From assembly GCA_900548385.1 (NCBI GenBank), contig URKJ01000016.1, positions 1 to 64,000 of the forward strand: 64,000 nt of DNA. Reading direction: 5' to 3'. This document shows, piece by piece, positions 8,784 through 16,756 of this stretch (the stretch's first letter is position 1; each line of letters begins with the position of its first letter). This DNA comes from an uncultured bacterium (GTDB lineage Bacteria > Verrucomicrobiota > Lentisphaeria > Victivallales > UBA1829). A program made the translations under genes and the position numbers. The notes under the pieces were generated by a model, which worked only from the letters and a program-made list of their open reading frames with translations, did no database searches and was not told the origin of the DNA.

Positions 8784-8812
8784 TTGAAATCCACTCCATT
8801 CCAAGCTAAATT
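8784..8812 (+). promoter_or_regulatory. Promoter of the isomerase-like gene
   Basis: TTGAAA (8784-8789) and TAAATT (8807-8812) are separated by 17 bases. AGGAG at 8831-8835 then precedes the ATG at 8845. Confidence 0.6.
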
Positions 8813-8844
8813 CCATTCAAACCCAACAAAAGGAGACTGAAGCT

Positions 8845-9840
8845 ATGAGACCAATCACTCTGTTCACCGGACAATGGGCGGATCTGCCGCTCAAGACAAT
8901 GGCGGAAAAAGCCGCATCCTGGGGCTATCAGGGACTCGAACTCGCCGCCAGCGGCGACCATCTGGATATCGACAAAGCCGCAACCGATAAAAAATACTGT
9001 AAAAAGCTGCTGGATACCCTGAAAAAGAACAATCTCAAAGTCTGGGCGATCAGCAATCATCTTGCCGGGCAGCTCACCTGCGATCCCGACGACGACAGCC
9101 GCACCGACCGTTTCGCGCCTGCCGCTCTCGCCGGGAAAAAGAACGCCAAGCGTAAGTGGGCGATTGAGCAGATGAAGCTCAGCGCACGCGCCGCCGCCAA
9201 CCTCGGCGTGGAAATCGTGACCGGATTCACCGGTTCCCCGATCTGGCACATGCTGTACAGCTTCCCCCCGGTTACGGAAGACATGATCGACGCCGGTTAT
9301 GAATTCTTCGCCAAAACCTGGAATCCCATCATGGACGAATTCAAAAACTGCGGAGTCCGTTTTGCCCTTGAAGTTCATCCGACGGAAATCGCATTCGACA
9401 TTTACACGGCGAAACGCACGCTGGAAGCCATCGGCAACCGTCCGGAATTCGGCTTCAACTTCGATCCGAGTCATCTTCAGTGGCAGATGATGGATCCCGC
9501 CTGTTTCATCAAAGAATTCCCGAACCGCATTTACCATGTCCATGTCAAAGACGCGGCGGTCACGCTCGACGGCAAAACCGGCATTCTGTCCTCGCACCTC
9601 GACTTCGGGAAACCGAACCGCGGCTGGGATTTCCGCAGCCCCGGACACGGCGACGTCGATTTTGAAGACATCATTCGCGAACTCAACCGGATCAACTATC
9701 AGGGTCCGCTCTCCGTTGAGTGGGAAGATTCCGGCATGGATCGCGAATACGGCGCTCAGGACGCCTGCGAATTCGTCAAACGGATCGACTTCGTTCCGTC
9801 CAAAATCAAATTTGACGATGCAATGGATAAACGGAAATAA
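8845..9840 (+). CDS. Sugar phosphate isomerase/epimerase (xylose isomerase-like TIM barrel)
   Basis: 331 residues, no signal peptide, cytosolic. The sequence fits the AP-endonuclease 2/xylose-isomerase-like TIM barrel family. Conserved metal-binding positions are Glu in ALEVHPTE, Asp/His in NFDPSHLQWQ, the HVHVKDA segment, and Glu in LSVEWEDSG near the end. Such proteins isomerise or epimerise sugars, inositols or keto acids. The large TIM-barrel type seen here, with the GKPNRGWDFRSPGHGDVDF segment, is common in clusters for glycan or inositol breakdown. It stands alone between its promoter and a strong terminator, divergent from an AraC regulator. Exact substrate unknown. Confidence 0.85.
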   Translation: MRPITLFTGQWADLPLKTMAEKAASWGYQGLELAASGDHLDIDKAATDKKYCKKLLDTLKKNNLKVWAISNHLAGQLTCDPDDDSRTDRFAPAALAGKKNAKRKWAIEQMKLSARAAANLGVEIVTGFTGSPIWHMLYSFPPVTEDMIDAGYEFFAKTWNPIMDEFKNCGVRFALEVHPTEIAFDIYTAKRTLEAIGNRPEFGFNFDPSHLQWQMMDPACFIKEFPNRIYHVHVKDAAVTLDGKTGILSSHLDFGKPNRGWDFRSPGHGDVDFEDIIRELNRINYQGPLSVEWEDSGMDREYGAQDACEFVKRIDFVPSKIKFDDAMDKRK

Positions 9841-9853
9841 TCTGTTTTCCTGT

Positions 9854-9884
9854 GACGGGACCGCTGAAAACCGGCGGTCCCGTC
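9854..9884 (+). terminator. Terminator of the isomerase-like gene
   Basis: An 11-base stem, GACGGGACCGC (9854-9864) with GCGGTCCCGTC (9874-9884), starts 13 bases after the stop. The following U-tract is weak (CCGTTCTTCC), so termination may be partial. Confidence 0.65.
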
Positions 9885-9937
9885 CCGTTCTTCCCGTTCA
9901 AAAGCAAAAAAAATTCAGAAAAAAGCAGAAAACGGGA

Positions 9938-9965
9938 TTGCGAAACGTCAAAAGCGCTGTATAGT
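9938..9965 (+). promoter_or_regulatory. Promoter of tRNA-Arg
   Basis: TTGCGA (9938-9943) and TATAGT (9960-9965) are separated by 16 bases, just before the tRNA 5' end. Confidence 0.55.
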
Positions 9966-9978
9966 ACTGTATCTTTCC

Positions 9979-10055
9979 GCACTCGTAGCTCAGTTGGATA
10001 GAGCGATTGCCTCCGGAGCAATAGGTCGTGAGTTCGAACCTCGCCGAGTGCACCA
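9979..10055 (+). tRNA. tRNA-Arg(CCG)
   Basis: A full cloverleaf is visible. The acceptor stem is GCACTCG/CGAGTGC, the D-arm is GCTC...GAGC, and the anticodon stem ATTGC/GCAAT encloses loop CTCCGGA, giving anticodon CCG. The T-arm is GTGAG-TTCGAAC-CTCGC. The discriminator is A and the CCA end is encoded. Confidence 0.96.
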
Positions 10056-10243
10056 TTCTTTTCTCATCCGGAATCAACAAGTTACGCAACCGCCCGTTAT
10101 CAATAAAATTTCCCGCTATGGTGCCGTTGTCTTCATTTTGTACCACGAAACGGCTGTCTGCGGTTCTTTCCCTGCCGGTTTTCAGAAAATCAGGATTACA
10201 TGCGGACAAATTATTGCATGACATGAAAAGAAAAGGAAAAACA

Positions 10244-10319
10244 TGGCACCCCCAACGGGATTCGAACCCGTGTCGCCAGGATGAAAACCTGGTGTCCTAG
10301 GCCTCTAGACGATAGGGGC
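10244..10319 (-). tRNA. tRNA-Glu(UUC)
   Basis: On the minus strand the acceptor GCCCCTA pairs with TGGGGGT (two G-T wobbles). The D-arm region TCGTCTAGAGGCC is typical of tRNA-Glu. The anticodon stem CCAGG/CCTGG holds loop TTTTCAT, giving anticodon TTC. The T-arm is ACGGG-TTCGAAT-CCCGT. Discriminator G and CCA are encoded. Confidence 0.96.
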
Positions 10320-10339
10320 ATATCGCTTGAGTGTCCCAT

Positions 10340-10367
10340 AAAATACACGAAAAAGTGAAATTGTCAA
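10340..10367 (-). promoter_or_regulatory. Promoter of tRNA-Glu
   Basis: A perfect -35 TTGACA (10362-10367) and TATTTT (10340-10345) are separated by 16 bases on the minus strand, about 20 bases before the tRNA. Confidence 0.7.
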
Positions 10368-10420
10368 GTTACTTTTCTAATTTTTTTTTGAATTTTATCC
10401 GGAAATATCTGAAAAAACAC

Positions 10421-10449
10421 TGGAAATATGATTTCTTTCATGCTATTAT
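10421..10449 (+). promoter_or_regulatory. Promoter of gspF-coaX
   Basis: TGGAAA (10421-10426) and TATTAT (10444-10449) are separated by 17 bases. AAGGAG at 10502-10507 precedes the gspF ATG. Confidence 0.55.
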
Positions 10450-10514
10450 ACGGGAGAATGTATGAAACCCGAATTATAAACAGCAAGTTTTGCGCAGCGG
10501 AAAGGAGATAGTGT

Positions 10515-11789
10515 ATGCCTCTGTATCAATACGCGGCGATGGACGCCACGGGAAGAGAACGCAAAGGTCAGAAAGAGGCTGCAAATGAAGAAGCGGTAAC
10601 CGCGTTTCTGAAAGAGCAGGGCATGTTCCCGACCTCCATCAAGCAGGTCCGGAAAGTGGAAGTCAAAAAAGCCGTCAAACAGCCGAAAAAACCCGGCGAA
10701 AAGAAAAAGAGCGCGATGAACATCAACATCTCGCTCGGTCCTGCGGTCATCAAAACCAAGCAGCTGACCATCTTCACGCGTCAGCTTTCCATTCTGCTGA
10801 ACGCCGGTCTGCCGCTCATCCGCTCCCTGCGCACTTTGGAAAAACAGTCAAAGGACCCGGTCATCAAAAAAATCCTCGGCGAAGTCGCAAACGGCGTCGA
10901 AGCCGGTTCCACATTCTCCGAATCCCTTGCACAGCACCCGAAATCGTTTGACAAACTCTACCTCAACATGGTTCGCGCCGGAGAAGCCGCCGGTAAACTC
11001 GAACTGATCCTCGACCGTCTGGCGTCCTTCATGGAAAAAGCCGCGCGAATCGCCGGAAAGGTCAAATCGGCAATGGTCTACCCGACTATCGTTCTCTGTA
11101 TCGCCGGCGCCATTACCGCGGGTCTGATGATCTTCATCGTGCCGAAATTTGAAAAAATCTTCGCCGAACTGCTGGAAGGCGCTCCGCTTCCGGGACTCAC
11201 CCAGCTCGTTATGGCGATCAGCCGGTTCATGCAGGAACAGATCCTTGTCATGATCGGCGGCATCATCGGATTCGTCATCCTGTTCAAACTGTTCGCAAAA
11301 ACAAAATTCGGTCACTACTGGCTGGACTACATCAAGTACAACATGCCGCTGTTCGGGCCGATCATTTCCAAATCCTCCATCTCGAAATTCTCCCGGACGC
11401 TCGGTACTCTGATGGGTTCCGGCGTACCGGTGCTGAATGCGCTCAGCATCGTGAAGGAGACCGCAGGAAATGAAATCGTCTGCGACGGTATCCAGAAAGT
11501 GCACGACGCCGTGAAAGAAGGTGAAACGATCGCCGGACCGCTCAACACCACAAAAATCTTCCCCGACATGGTGATCAGTATGATTGAGGTGGGCGAAGAG
11601 ACCGGTAAGCTGCCGGAAATGCTCGACAAAATCGCGGATACTTACGACGAAGAAGTCGACAACGCCGTAGGCGCGCTCACGTCGATGATCGAACCGTTGA
11701 TGATCGTATTCCTCGCGGTGGTCGTCGGCGGTATCGTTATGGCTCTGTTCATGCCGCTGATCAGCATCATCGAAAAACTCGGCGGCTGA
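10515..11789 (+). CDS. gspF: Type II secretion/type IV pilus inner-membrane protein GspF/PilC
   Basis: 424 residues, the normal GspF/PilC length. It begins with the family N terminus (PLYQYAAMDATGRERKG). Two T2SS-F domains follow: FTRQLSILLNAGLPLIRSL (~residues 85-103) and, in the second repeat, FSRTLGTLMGSGVPVLNAL (~295-313), each with downstream membrane segments. The C terminus FLAVVVGGIVMALFMPLISI is the third membrane helix. GspF sits in the inner membrane and couples the assembly ATPase to pilin extraction and growth of the (pseudo)pilus. No other assembly gene (E, G, D, pilin peptidase) is next to it. It could therefore serve the many pseudopilins scattered in this genome. It is followed after 5 bases by coaX. 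Confidence 0.95.
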   Translation: MPLYQYAAMDATGRERKGQKEAANEEAVTAFLKEQGMFPTSIKQVRKVEVKKAVKQPKKPGEKKKSAMNINISLGPAVIKTKQLTIFTRQLSILLNAGLPLIRSLRTLEKQSKDPVIKKILGEVANGVEAGSTFSESLAQHPKSFDKLYLNMVRAGEAAGKLELILDRLASFMEKAARIAGKVKSAMVYPTIVLCIAGAITAGLMIFIVPKFEKIFAELLEGAPLPGLTQLVMAISRFMQEQILVMIGGIIGFVILFKLFAKTKFGHYWLDYIKYNMPLFGPIISKSSISKFSRTLGTLMGSGVPVLNALSIVKETAGNEIVCDGIQKVHDAVKEGETIAGPLNTTKIFPDMVISMIEVGEETGKLPEMLDKIADTYDEEVDNAVGALTSMIEPLMIVFLAVVVGGIVMALFMPLISIIEKLGG

Positions 11790-11794
11790 CCCGG

Positions 11795-12517
11795 ATGTAT
11801 CCCTGCCGTCTGTTCAACGCCGGAAACACGCACGTTCAAATCGCGGAGTTCTCCGGCGTTTCTCTGCGTCTGCTTGAAACGGTTCCCACCCCGGAATTCC
11901 GGATTGACGGTTTCGCCACCGGAACAATGGCGGCGGCGTCCGTCGTCCCTGCCCTCGAACAGCAGTTCCGGGAGGCGGGCGCATTCATCATCAGCTCCCG
12001 GATGCGGGGCTGTCCCGTCGATCTCTCGCGGATGAAACATCCCGAAACGTTGGGGGCAGACCGGTTGGCAAACGCCGCTGCCCTGATCTTCTCCGGTCCC
12101 CTGCCCGCACTTTGCGTGGACTTCGGAACGGCGATCAATCTGGAATTCGTCGATGCGGAACGGCGGATGCGCGGCGGCGCAATCCTCCCCGGACGGCGCA
12201 TTCTGCGCAAATCTCTGAATGATTACACGGCAAAACTGCCGCTCACCGACCTGACCGCAGCGGTTCCGTCCTTTCCCGGCAACAATACGGTTGATGCCAT
12301 CGACCTCGGCACGGACTGCGCCGCGATCGGAGCGGTGCGGGAACTGGTCCGCCGCATGGAAACAGAATTTCCGGGACAAAAAATCCGGCGCGTCGCCTGC
12401 GGAGGCGATGCGCCGTTCTTTCTGCGGGAACTGCCGGATTTCGAGCTGGCGGATGAACTGTTCACCCTGCGCGGAATCGCGGAGCTTTACCGTCACGGTG
12501 TCGTATCAATCGGATAA
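11795..12517 (+). CDS. coaX: Type III pantothenate kinase
   Basis: 240 residues. CoaX phosphorylates pantothenate, the first step of coenzyme A synthesis, and needs a monovalent cation. ASKHA-fold signatures are visible: an N-terminal phosphate loop FNAGNTHVQIAEF (usual DxGNTxxK), GADRLANAAA in the pantothenate site, CVDFGTAINLEFVD in the second nucleotide-binding segment, GGAILPGRR, and a C-terminal CGGDAPFFL. The Phe-Asn start of the first motif differs from the normal Asp-x-Gly, where the Asp is usually catalytic. CoaX activity should therefore not be assumed. It is probably translated from the gspF transcript, since only 5 bases separate the two. Its 3' end overlaps the 3' end of the minus-strand gene by 25 bases. 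Confidence 0.85.
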   Translation: MYPCRLFNAGNTHVQIAEFSGVSLRLLETVPTPEFRIDGFATGTMAAASVVPALEQQFREAGAFIISSRMRGCPVDLSRMKHPETLGADRLANAAALIFSGPLPALCVDFGTAINLEFVDAERRMRGGAILPGRRILRKSLNDYTAKLPLTDLTAAVPSFPGNNTVDAIDLGTDCAAIGAVRELVRRMETEFPGQKIRRVACGGDAPFFLRELPDFELADELFTLRGIAELYRHGVVSIG

Positions 12518-13071
12518 CGGAGCGGTGTTTTCAGGAAGCTGTCCTGAATGATCGGCTTGCCGTTATTGTTTATGATATGCGACTGCTCTTCAAACGTTTT
12601 CAGCGATGGAAGCGGAAAAATGTCAACCGGCATATTGCCGCCGATCTTGAACAGATCGCTTCTGCCGAATCCCGGCACAACGATGTAGTAATTTCCGCTC
12701 ACGTCGAACTTGGAAAAGTTCAGCGCGTAGATCTTCTCGCCGGGGAAGTTCTGCCCGACCGGCGCCAGCACTTCACCGGGAGTCCGCATCAGCTCCAGTT
12801 TATTGGTGAAAACGGTTTTGCCTTTCTCGTCTCTCAACTGGAAACTGTCCGGCAGTTTTTTCCCGCTGACATAGCCGAAGTATGCCACTTTCACCGGCAT
12901 GTTGCGCCAGTAACCATAGCGGCCGACATAAATGGTGTCGGCATCCGGCTGATTCAGATTCTGCTCAACGACTCCCGGATTTCCCGTTGTAACAACTCCC
13001 GGATTCTGGGCGTTGACGATCCACGCGGCGCAGATGCACATCGCGATGCTGAGAAGTGATTTGATTTTCAT
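12493..13071 (-). CDS. Secreted protein consisting of a cellulase N-terminal Ig-like domain only
   Basis: 192 residues with a signal peptide (MKIKSLLSIAMCICAAWIVNA). A tandem NPGVV repeat follows, then at ~residues 45-145 a segment resembling the CelD_N Ig-like domain that precedes the catalytic domain of GH9 enzymes (PVKVAYFGYVSGKKLPDSF, then VSGNYYIVVPGFGRS). There is no GH9 catalytic domain after it. The remaining ~45 residues end in a short tail. It could bind sugars or be the remains of a larger enzyme, but the frame is clean and has its own promoter, so it is probably functional. It is divergent from the sialate O-acetylesterase. Confidence 0.7.
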   Translation of the reverse strand: MKIKSLLSIAMCICAAWIVNAQNPGVVTTGNPGVVEQNLNQPDADTIYVGRYGYWRNMPVKVAYFGYVSGKKLPDSFQLRDEKGKTVFTNKLELMRTPGEVLAPVGQNFPGEKIYALNFSKFDVSGNYYIVVPGFGRSDLFKIGGNMPVDIFPLPSLKTFEEQSHIINNNGKPIIQDSFLKTPLRYPIDTTP

Positions 13072-13108
13072 AATTTTTCCCCCTTATGAATTAGTTATTC
13101 GGTTGTAA

Positions 13109-13138
13109 TTACTATGCCGCGGAAAACCGGAAAGTCAA
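13109..13138 (-). promoter_or_regulatory. Promoter of the Ig-like secreted protein gene
   Basis: TTGACT (13133-13138) and TAGTAA (13109-13114) are separated by 18 bases on the minus strand, about 40 bases before the start. Confidence 0.5.
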
Positions 13139-13279
13139 GAAACGAAACGGAAGAAAAATATCATGCTCAAAGTTGCCGAACAGAAAACATACGAATAAAA
13201 ATTGATACATTTTTTTGTTAAAAAACGTTTTTTCCACATTGTTCCAGTGAAAAAAATCAGATTTTTCTCCGTACACCAC

Positions 13280-13308
13280 TGGACAAAAAGCGGCTTTTGT
13301 GTTATAAT
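13280..13308 (+). promoter_or_regulatory. Promoter of the sialate O-acetylesterase gene
   Basis: TGGACA (13280-13285) and a perfect TATAAT (13303-13308) are separated by 17 bases. AGGAG then precedes the ATG at 13367. Confidence 0.7.
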
Positions 13309-13366
13309 GTTACAAGTGTTATAGTTCGTTGTTTCAAAACTTCAACCAAACAGGAGAGCAATTTTT

Positions 13367-15538
13367 ATGAAACTGTCAACACTTCTGCTCGCCTCGACAG
13401 CCGCAATGTTCGGCTTTCAGGCGGGTGCAAACGTGAAAATGCCGAGCATTTTCAGCAACAACATGGTCCTCCAACGGGACTCCAAGGCCAATGTCTGGGG
13501 ATGGGCGGACAACGGGGAAGAAGTCACAGTGACATTCAAGGGGCAGTCTCAGAAAACCACTGCCGCAAACGGAAAATGGCAAGTCACTCTGAACCCCATG
13601 GCAGCGGACCTCAAAGGTGCCGACCTGGTCATCAAAGGGAAAAATCAGATCCGGCTTAAAAACGTTGTCGTCGGCGACATCTGGATCTGTTCCGGCCAGT
13701 CCAATATGGAATGGAGACTGAACAACACCAACAACGCCCGTCAGGAAATCCAGAAAGCCAATCTGCCCGCGATCCGTATTTTCAACGGCAATCTCTACCG
13801 CGCCTCCATGAAGCCGCAGGACAATATCCCCGGCAGAAGCTGGCAGGTCTGCTCGCCGGGCAGCATCGGCAACTTCTCGGCTGTCGCATACTTCTTCGGC
13901 CGCGATCTCAACAAGGCGCTCAACATCCCGGTCGGTCTGATCTCCGTCAACTGGGGCGGAACACGCATTGAACCGTGGACCAGCACCAGCGGTTTCGCCA
14001 CCCAGCCGAAACTGCGCGGCATCTACAATACGCTCCTCGCCAACGTTCCCGGAACGAAACAGAGCGACGCCGCCTACAAAAAAGCCATTGCCGATATGGA
14101 AAAATGGGTTGCGGAAGCCAAAGTCGCCACCGCGAACAAGGAAGCTCTTCCCGATCTGCCCCGCTTCCCGAACGGCCTGCGTTTTGACAATCACCAGCAG
14201 CCGACCGTGCTGTTCAACACAATGATCAACCCGCTGCTCAAATTCGCATTCAAAGGCGCAATCTGGTATCAGGGCTGCTCCAATATGGGTGACGGCGCAC
14301 TTTACAACGAAAAGATGAAAGCTCTTGTCGCATCCTGGCGCAAAGAGTTCAACAAACCCGATATGCCGTTCTACTTCGTACAGCTTGCCCCGTTCAACTA
14401 CGGCAACCCGTACCGCCTCCCGATCCTCTGGGAAGCCCAGCAGAAATTCGCGGATGAGGACAAAAACGCCGCAATGGCCGTCACAAACGACATCGGCAAT
14501 TTCCGCGACATTCACCCGCGCAACAAACAGGACGTCGGCGCACGTCTCGCTCTGCTCGCGCTCAAGTACACCTACGGCAAAAAGGACCTTGTCGCCGACT
14601 CTCCGTTCTTTGACTCCCTCAAGATCGAAAACGGAAAAGCCGTCGTAACGTTCCGCAACGCCAAAGAACTCAAAACCAAAGACGGCAAGCCCGCCAAATA
14701 TTTTGAGATCGCCGGAGCAGACAATAAATTCCATCCCGCGACCGTCACCCTCAACGGCAATAAAGCGACTCTCTCCAGCGCCAAAGTCGCCAAGCCCTAC
14801 CTGGTCCGTTACGCGTGGAATCACAACATCACAACCAATCTCGTGAATGAAAACAATCTCCCCGCAGGCGCGTTCCGCGCGTCCATCCCGGTGCCGGTCC
14901 GCGACGCCCTTGACCGTCTGGTTCCCGAAGCCAAAAATATGAAAGTCGCCTACGCGCTCTCCGCTAAAAAGATCTGGGAAAGCGGCTCCCCGCTCTACAA
15001 ACAGAACAACAGCAAAGCGCTGGCAGGCAAAAAAATCAAGACCATCGGTTACTTCATGCACCTGATCAGCAACGACGGCAAGGAAAGCTATGTATTCGCA
15101 ACCGTTGATCCGTTCACGCAGGATGTTGCAAAGCTCGGTCTTCCGACCGCTGCCGACAACAACAGCTTCCAGCAGATCGTCAAAAACCTGACGGTCAAAA
15201 CCAACGTTGCCGGGCTCTCCTCAGGCAAATTCGAGGATGGAAACGTGGAAATGTGGTGCGGCAATTACGGAACCCAGAACTCCGCCAAGGTCCCCGGAGC
15301 GACCGACAACAATTATGATTTCGGTGACTCCAAGACCAGCAACCGCGATGAATACGGCTCTTTCCAGCTGCACAACTACAAGCTGAAACAGACGGTGTTT
15401 GCGATGAATAACTTCCGCTCCGGCACGCCGGACGTCGGAATCGGGACGAACAAAAACGGACATCCCGACTACACGTTCACCAACTCCACACGCGGTTATA
15501 CCGTGGCGGATCTCCTGATCCTGATCGACGCGGAATAA
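13367..15538 (+). CDS. Secreted sialate O-acetylesterase-like protein with extra C-terminal domain
   Basis: 723 residues with a signal peptide ending near residue 21. It shows the standard order of sialate 9-O-acetylesterase-like enzymes: an N-terminal Ig-like part (FSNNMVLQRDSKANVWGWA), the SGNH block I GDIWICSGQSNMEW with predicted nucleophile Ser112, WYQGCSNMGD, and the catalytic Asp-x-x-His in FRDIHPRNK. These enzymes remove acetyl groups from sialic acids or other sugars so that glycosidases can act. Beyond ~residue 520 comes a ~200-residue region rich in Asn, Lys and Thr, ending in TVADLLILIDAE, which ordinary members (~500-650 residues) lack. It is monocistronic, between a good promoter and a strong terminator. 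Confidence 0.88.
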   Translation: MKLSTLLLASTAAMFGFQAGANVKMPSIFSNNMVLQRDSKANVWGWADNGEEVTVTFKGQSQKTTAANGKWQVTLNPMAADLKGADLVIKGKNQIRLKNVVVGDIWICSGQSNMEWRLNNTNNARQEIQKANLPAIRIFNGNLYRASMKPQDNIPGRSWQVCSPGSIGNFSAVAYFFGRDLNKALNIPVGLISVNWGGTRIEPWTSTSGFATQPKLRGIYNTLLANVPGTKQSDAAYKKAIADMEKWVAEAKVATANKEALPDLPRFPNGLRFDNHQQPTVLFNTMINPLLKFAFKGAIWYQGCSNMGDGALYNEKMKALVASWRKEFNKPDMPFYFVQLAPFNYGNPYRLPILWEAQQKFADEDKNAAMAVTNDIGNFRDIHPRNKQDVGARLALLALKYTYGKKDLVADSPFFDSLKIENGKAVVTFRNAKELKTKDGKPAKYFEIAGADNKFHPATVTLNGNKATLSSAKVAKPYLVRYAWNHNITTNLVNENNLPAGAFRASIPVPVRDALDRLVPEAKNMKVAYALSAKKIWESGSPLYKQNNSKALAGKKIKTIGYFMHLISNDGKESYVFATVDPFTQDVAKLGLPTAADNNSFQQIVKNLTVKTNVAGLSSGKFEDGNVEMWCGNYGTQNSAKVPGATDNNYDFGDSKTSNRDEYGSFQLHNYKLKQTVFAMNNFRSGTPDVGIGTNKNGHPDYTFTNSTRGYTVADLLILIDAE

Positions 15539-15561
15539 TCCCGTATCGCGAAAACGCAAAA

Positions 15562-15588
15562 ACGGCTGTCCCGGTACGGAACAGCCGT
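15562..15588 (-). terminator. Terminator-like stem, minus orientation
   Basis: ACGGCTGT (15562-15569) pairs with ACAGCCGT (15581-15588). A T-rich run follows on the minus strand. It is built like the terminator at 852-878 and is probably a back-up terminator for the minus-strand operon ending at 15680. Confidence 0.6.
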
Positions 15589-15600
15589 CAAACAGTGGAT

Positions 15601-15641
15601 AAAGTCCTCAAGATTTCTGCAAGTCTTGAGGACTTTTTATT
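15601..15641. terminator. Strong bidirectional terminator between convergent genes
   Basis: A 13-base perfect stem, AAAGTCCTCAAGA (15601-15613) with TCTTGAGGACTTT (15624-15636), is flanked by T-rich sequence on both strands. It separates the esterase gene from the M14 peptidase gene. Confidence 0.85.
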
Positions 15642-15679
15642 ATGCAGACTTCAACCGCATTGACGAATGCGGCGCCCGG

Positions 15680-16756
15680 TCAGTCCAGTTCACGGCTGCA
15701 GCAGTGAATCAGCCGTTCCCGATCCGCAAACGGTGTCCGCAAACCATCGGCAAGCGCTGTTTTCAAAATCACATACTGCGCTTCCAACCGCTCGTCAAAC
15801 GTCGCCGGACCGCGGGCGGGAAGCTCCACCGTCAGCGCCAAAGCTCCGGACGCAAGCGTGATCAGCGTATTCAACGTCAGCGCATTGGACGCCTCCGCCG
15901 GAAGTTCGGAAACGGATGGACGCAATCCGGCGGTCATCAGAGCGGTATGACACTCCCGGCAAATCCGGCGGCCCCGGCGGATGTTCTCCGGATAATTCAG
16001 ATTTCCCGGCGCACACACCATCGGAATTTCACTTCCGGAATGAAGATTCAGCAGGAAATCGACCTCATACGCTTCCACGGTCTCCAGAACGCCTTTCGCC
16101 TCGGCGGTGCGCAGATTTCCCGGCGAAGCGTCATGCATGATATTGTATCCTTCGGAATTCGGATAGCCGCCGGGAAAACGGACCCGTTCAAGCGGCAGAG
16201 GGAAATACTCTTTCGATCCGAGCCAGCCGATCAGCGAACCATCCGCCCAGCTTCCCTGTGACGCATTGCGGAATTCCTCAAAGGAGCATCCGCGCAGATG
16301 ATCCGGCGAAACCGCACGTCCGTCCATATTCACACAGGGCAGGATCACCAGACGGTACGCACGGAGCAGGTTCAGCAATTCCGGGTTCTCCTGTCCGCGC
16401 AGATCGCAGCCGCGTTCCAACAGGGAAATCACGTTCAGACATCCCGCCACCCCTTCCGGTTCCGCACCGTGGATCCCCGCAAGCAGACAAACCGTCTGTT
16501 TCATCCCGCAACGGGTTTGATATGCCCGGCAGTTCGTGGAATAGGAAGCGCTCGACCAGTTGCTTTGACGCTTTTCCTCCGCCGGTTCATCGTGATAAAC
16601 GACCCGGTACACGGGATGATTCAACGGAGTCCGGGCGATCACATCGACCCGCCCCCGGCGGATTCCCGCCATCTCCTCCCCGATCGCCTCCGGAGAGACG
16701 CGCCACCACTGCGGCGCCGGTTCCAAATGCGGATAATTCAACCGTCCAAACTTCAT
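15680..16756 (-). CDS. M14-family zinc carboxypeptidase-like protein
   Basis: 358 residues with no clear signal peptide. The zinc site of the M14/succinylglutamate desuccinylase fold is visible: His96 and Glu99 in AGIHGAEPEG, then His239 in LLNLHSGSE. The probable catalytic Glu311 lies in ALTVELPARG. Family members remove C-terminal amino acids from peptides or deacylate small molecules. Its ATG overlaps the stop of the heparinase-like gene by 4 bases (ATGA), so the two are translationally coupled. The pairing suggests attack on a peptide-linked glycan such as proteoglycan or peptidoglycan fragments, but this is inference. Confidence 0.83.
   Translation of the reverse strand: MKFGRLNYPHLEPAPQWWRVSPEAIGEEMAGIRRGRVDVIARTPLNHPVYRVVYHDEPAEEKRQSNWSSASYSTNCRAYQTRCGMKQTVCLLAGIHGAEPEGVAGCLNVISLLERGCDLRGQENPELLNLLRAYRLVILPCVNMDGRAVSPDHLRGCSFEEFRNASQGSWADGSLIGWLGSKEYFPLPLERVRFPGGYPNSEGYNIMHDASPGNLRTAEAKGVLETVEAYEVDFLLNLHSGSEIPMVCAPGNLNYPENIRRGRRICRECHTALMTAGLRPSVSELPAEASNALTLNTLITLASGALALTVELPARGPATFDERLEAQYVILKTALADGLRTPFADRERLIHCCSRELD

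Noticed and set aside
13376..15061. A 561-codon minus-strand frame opposite the sialate O-acetylesterase
   Set aside because: It is fully antisense to a gene with clear motifs, promoter and ribosome site. The protein sequence shows no family features.
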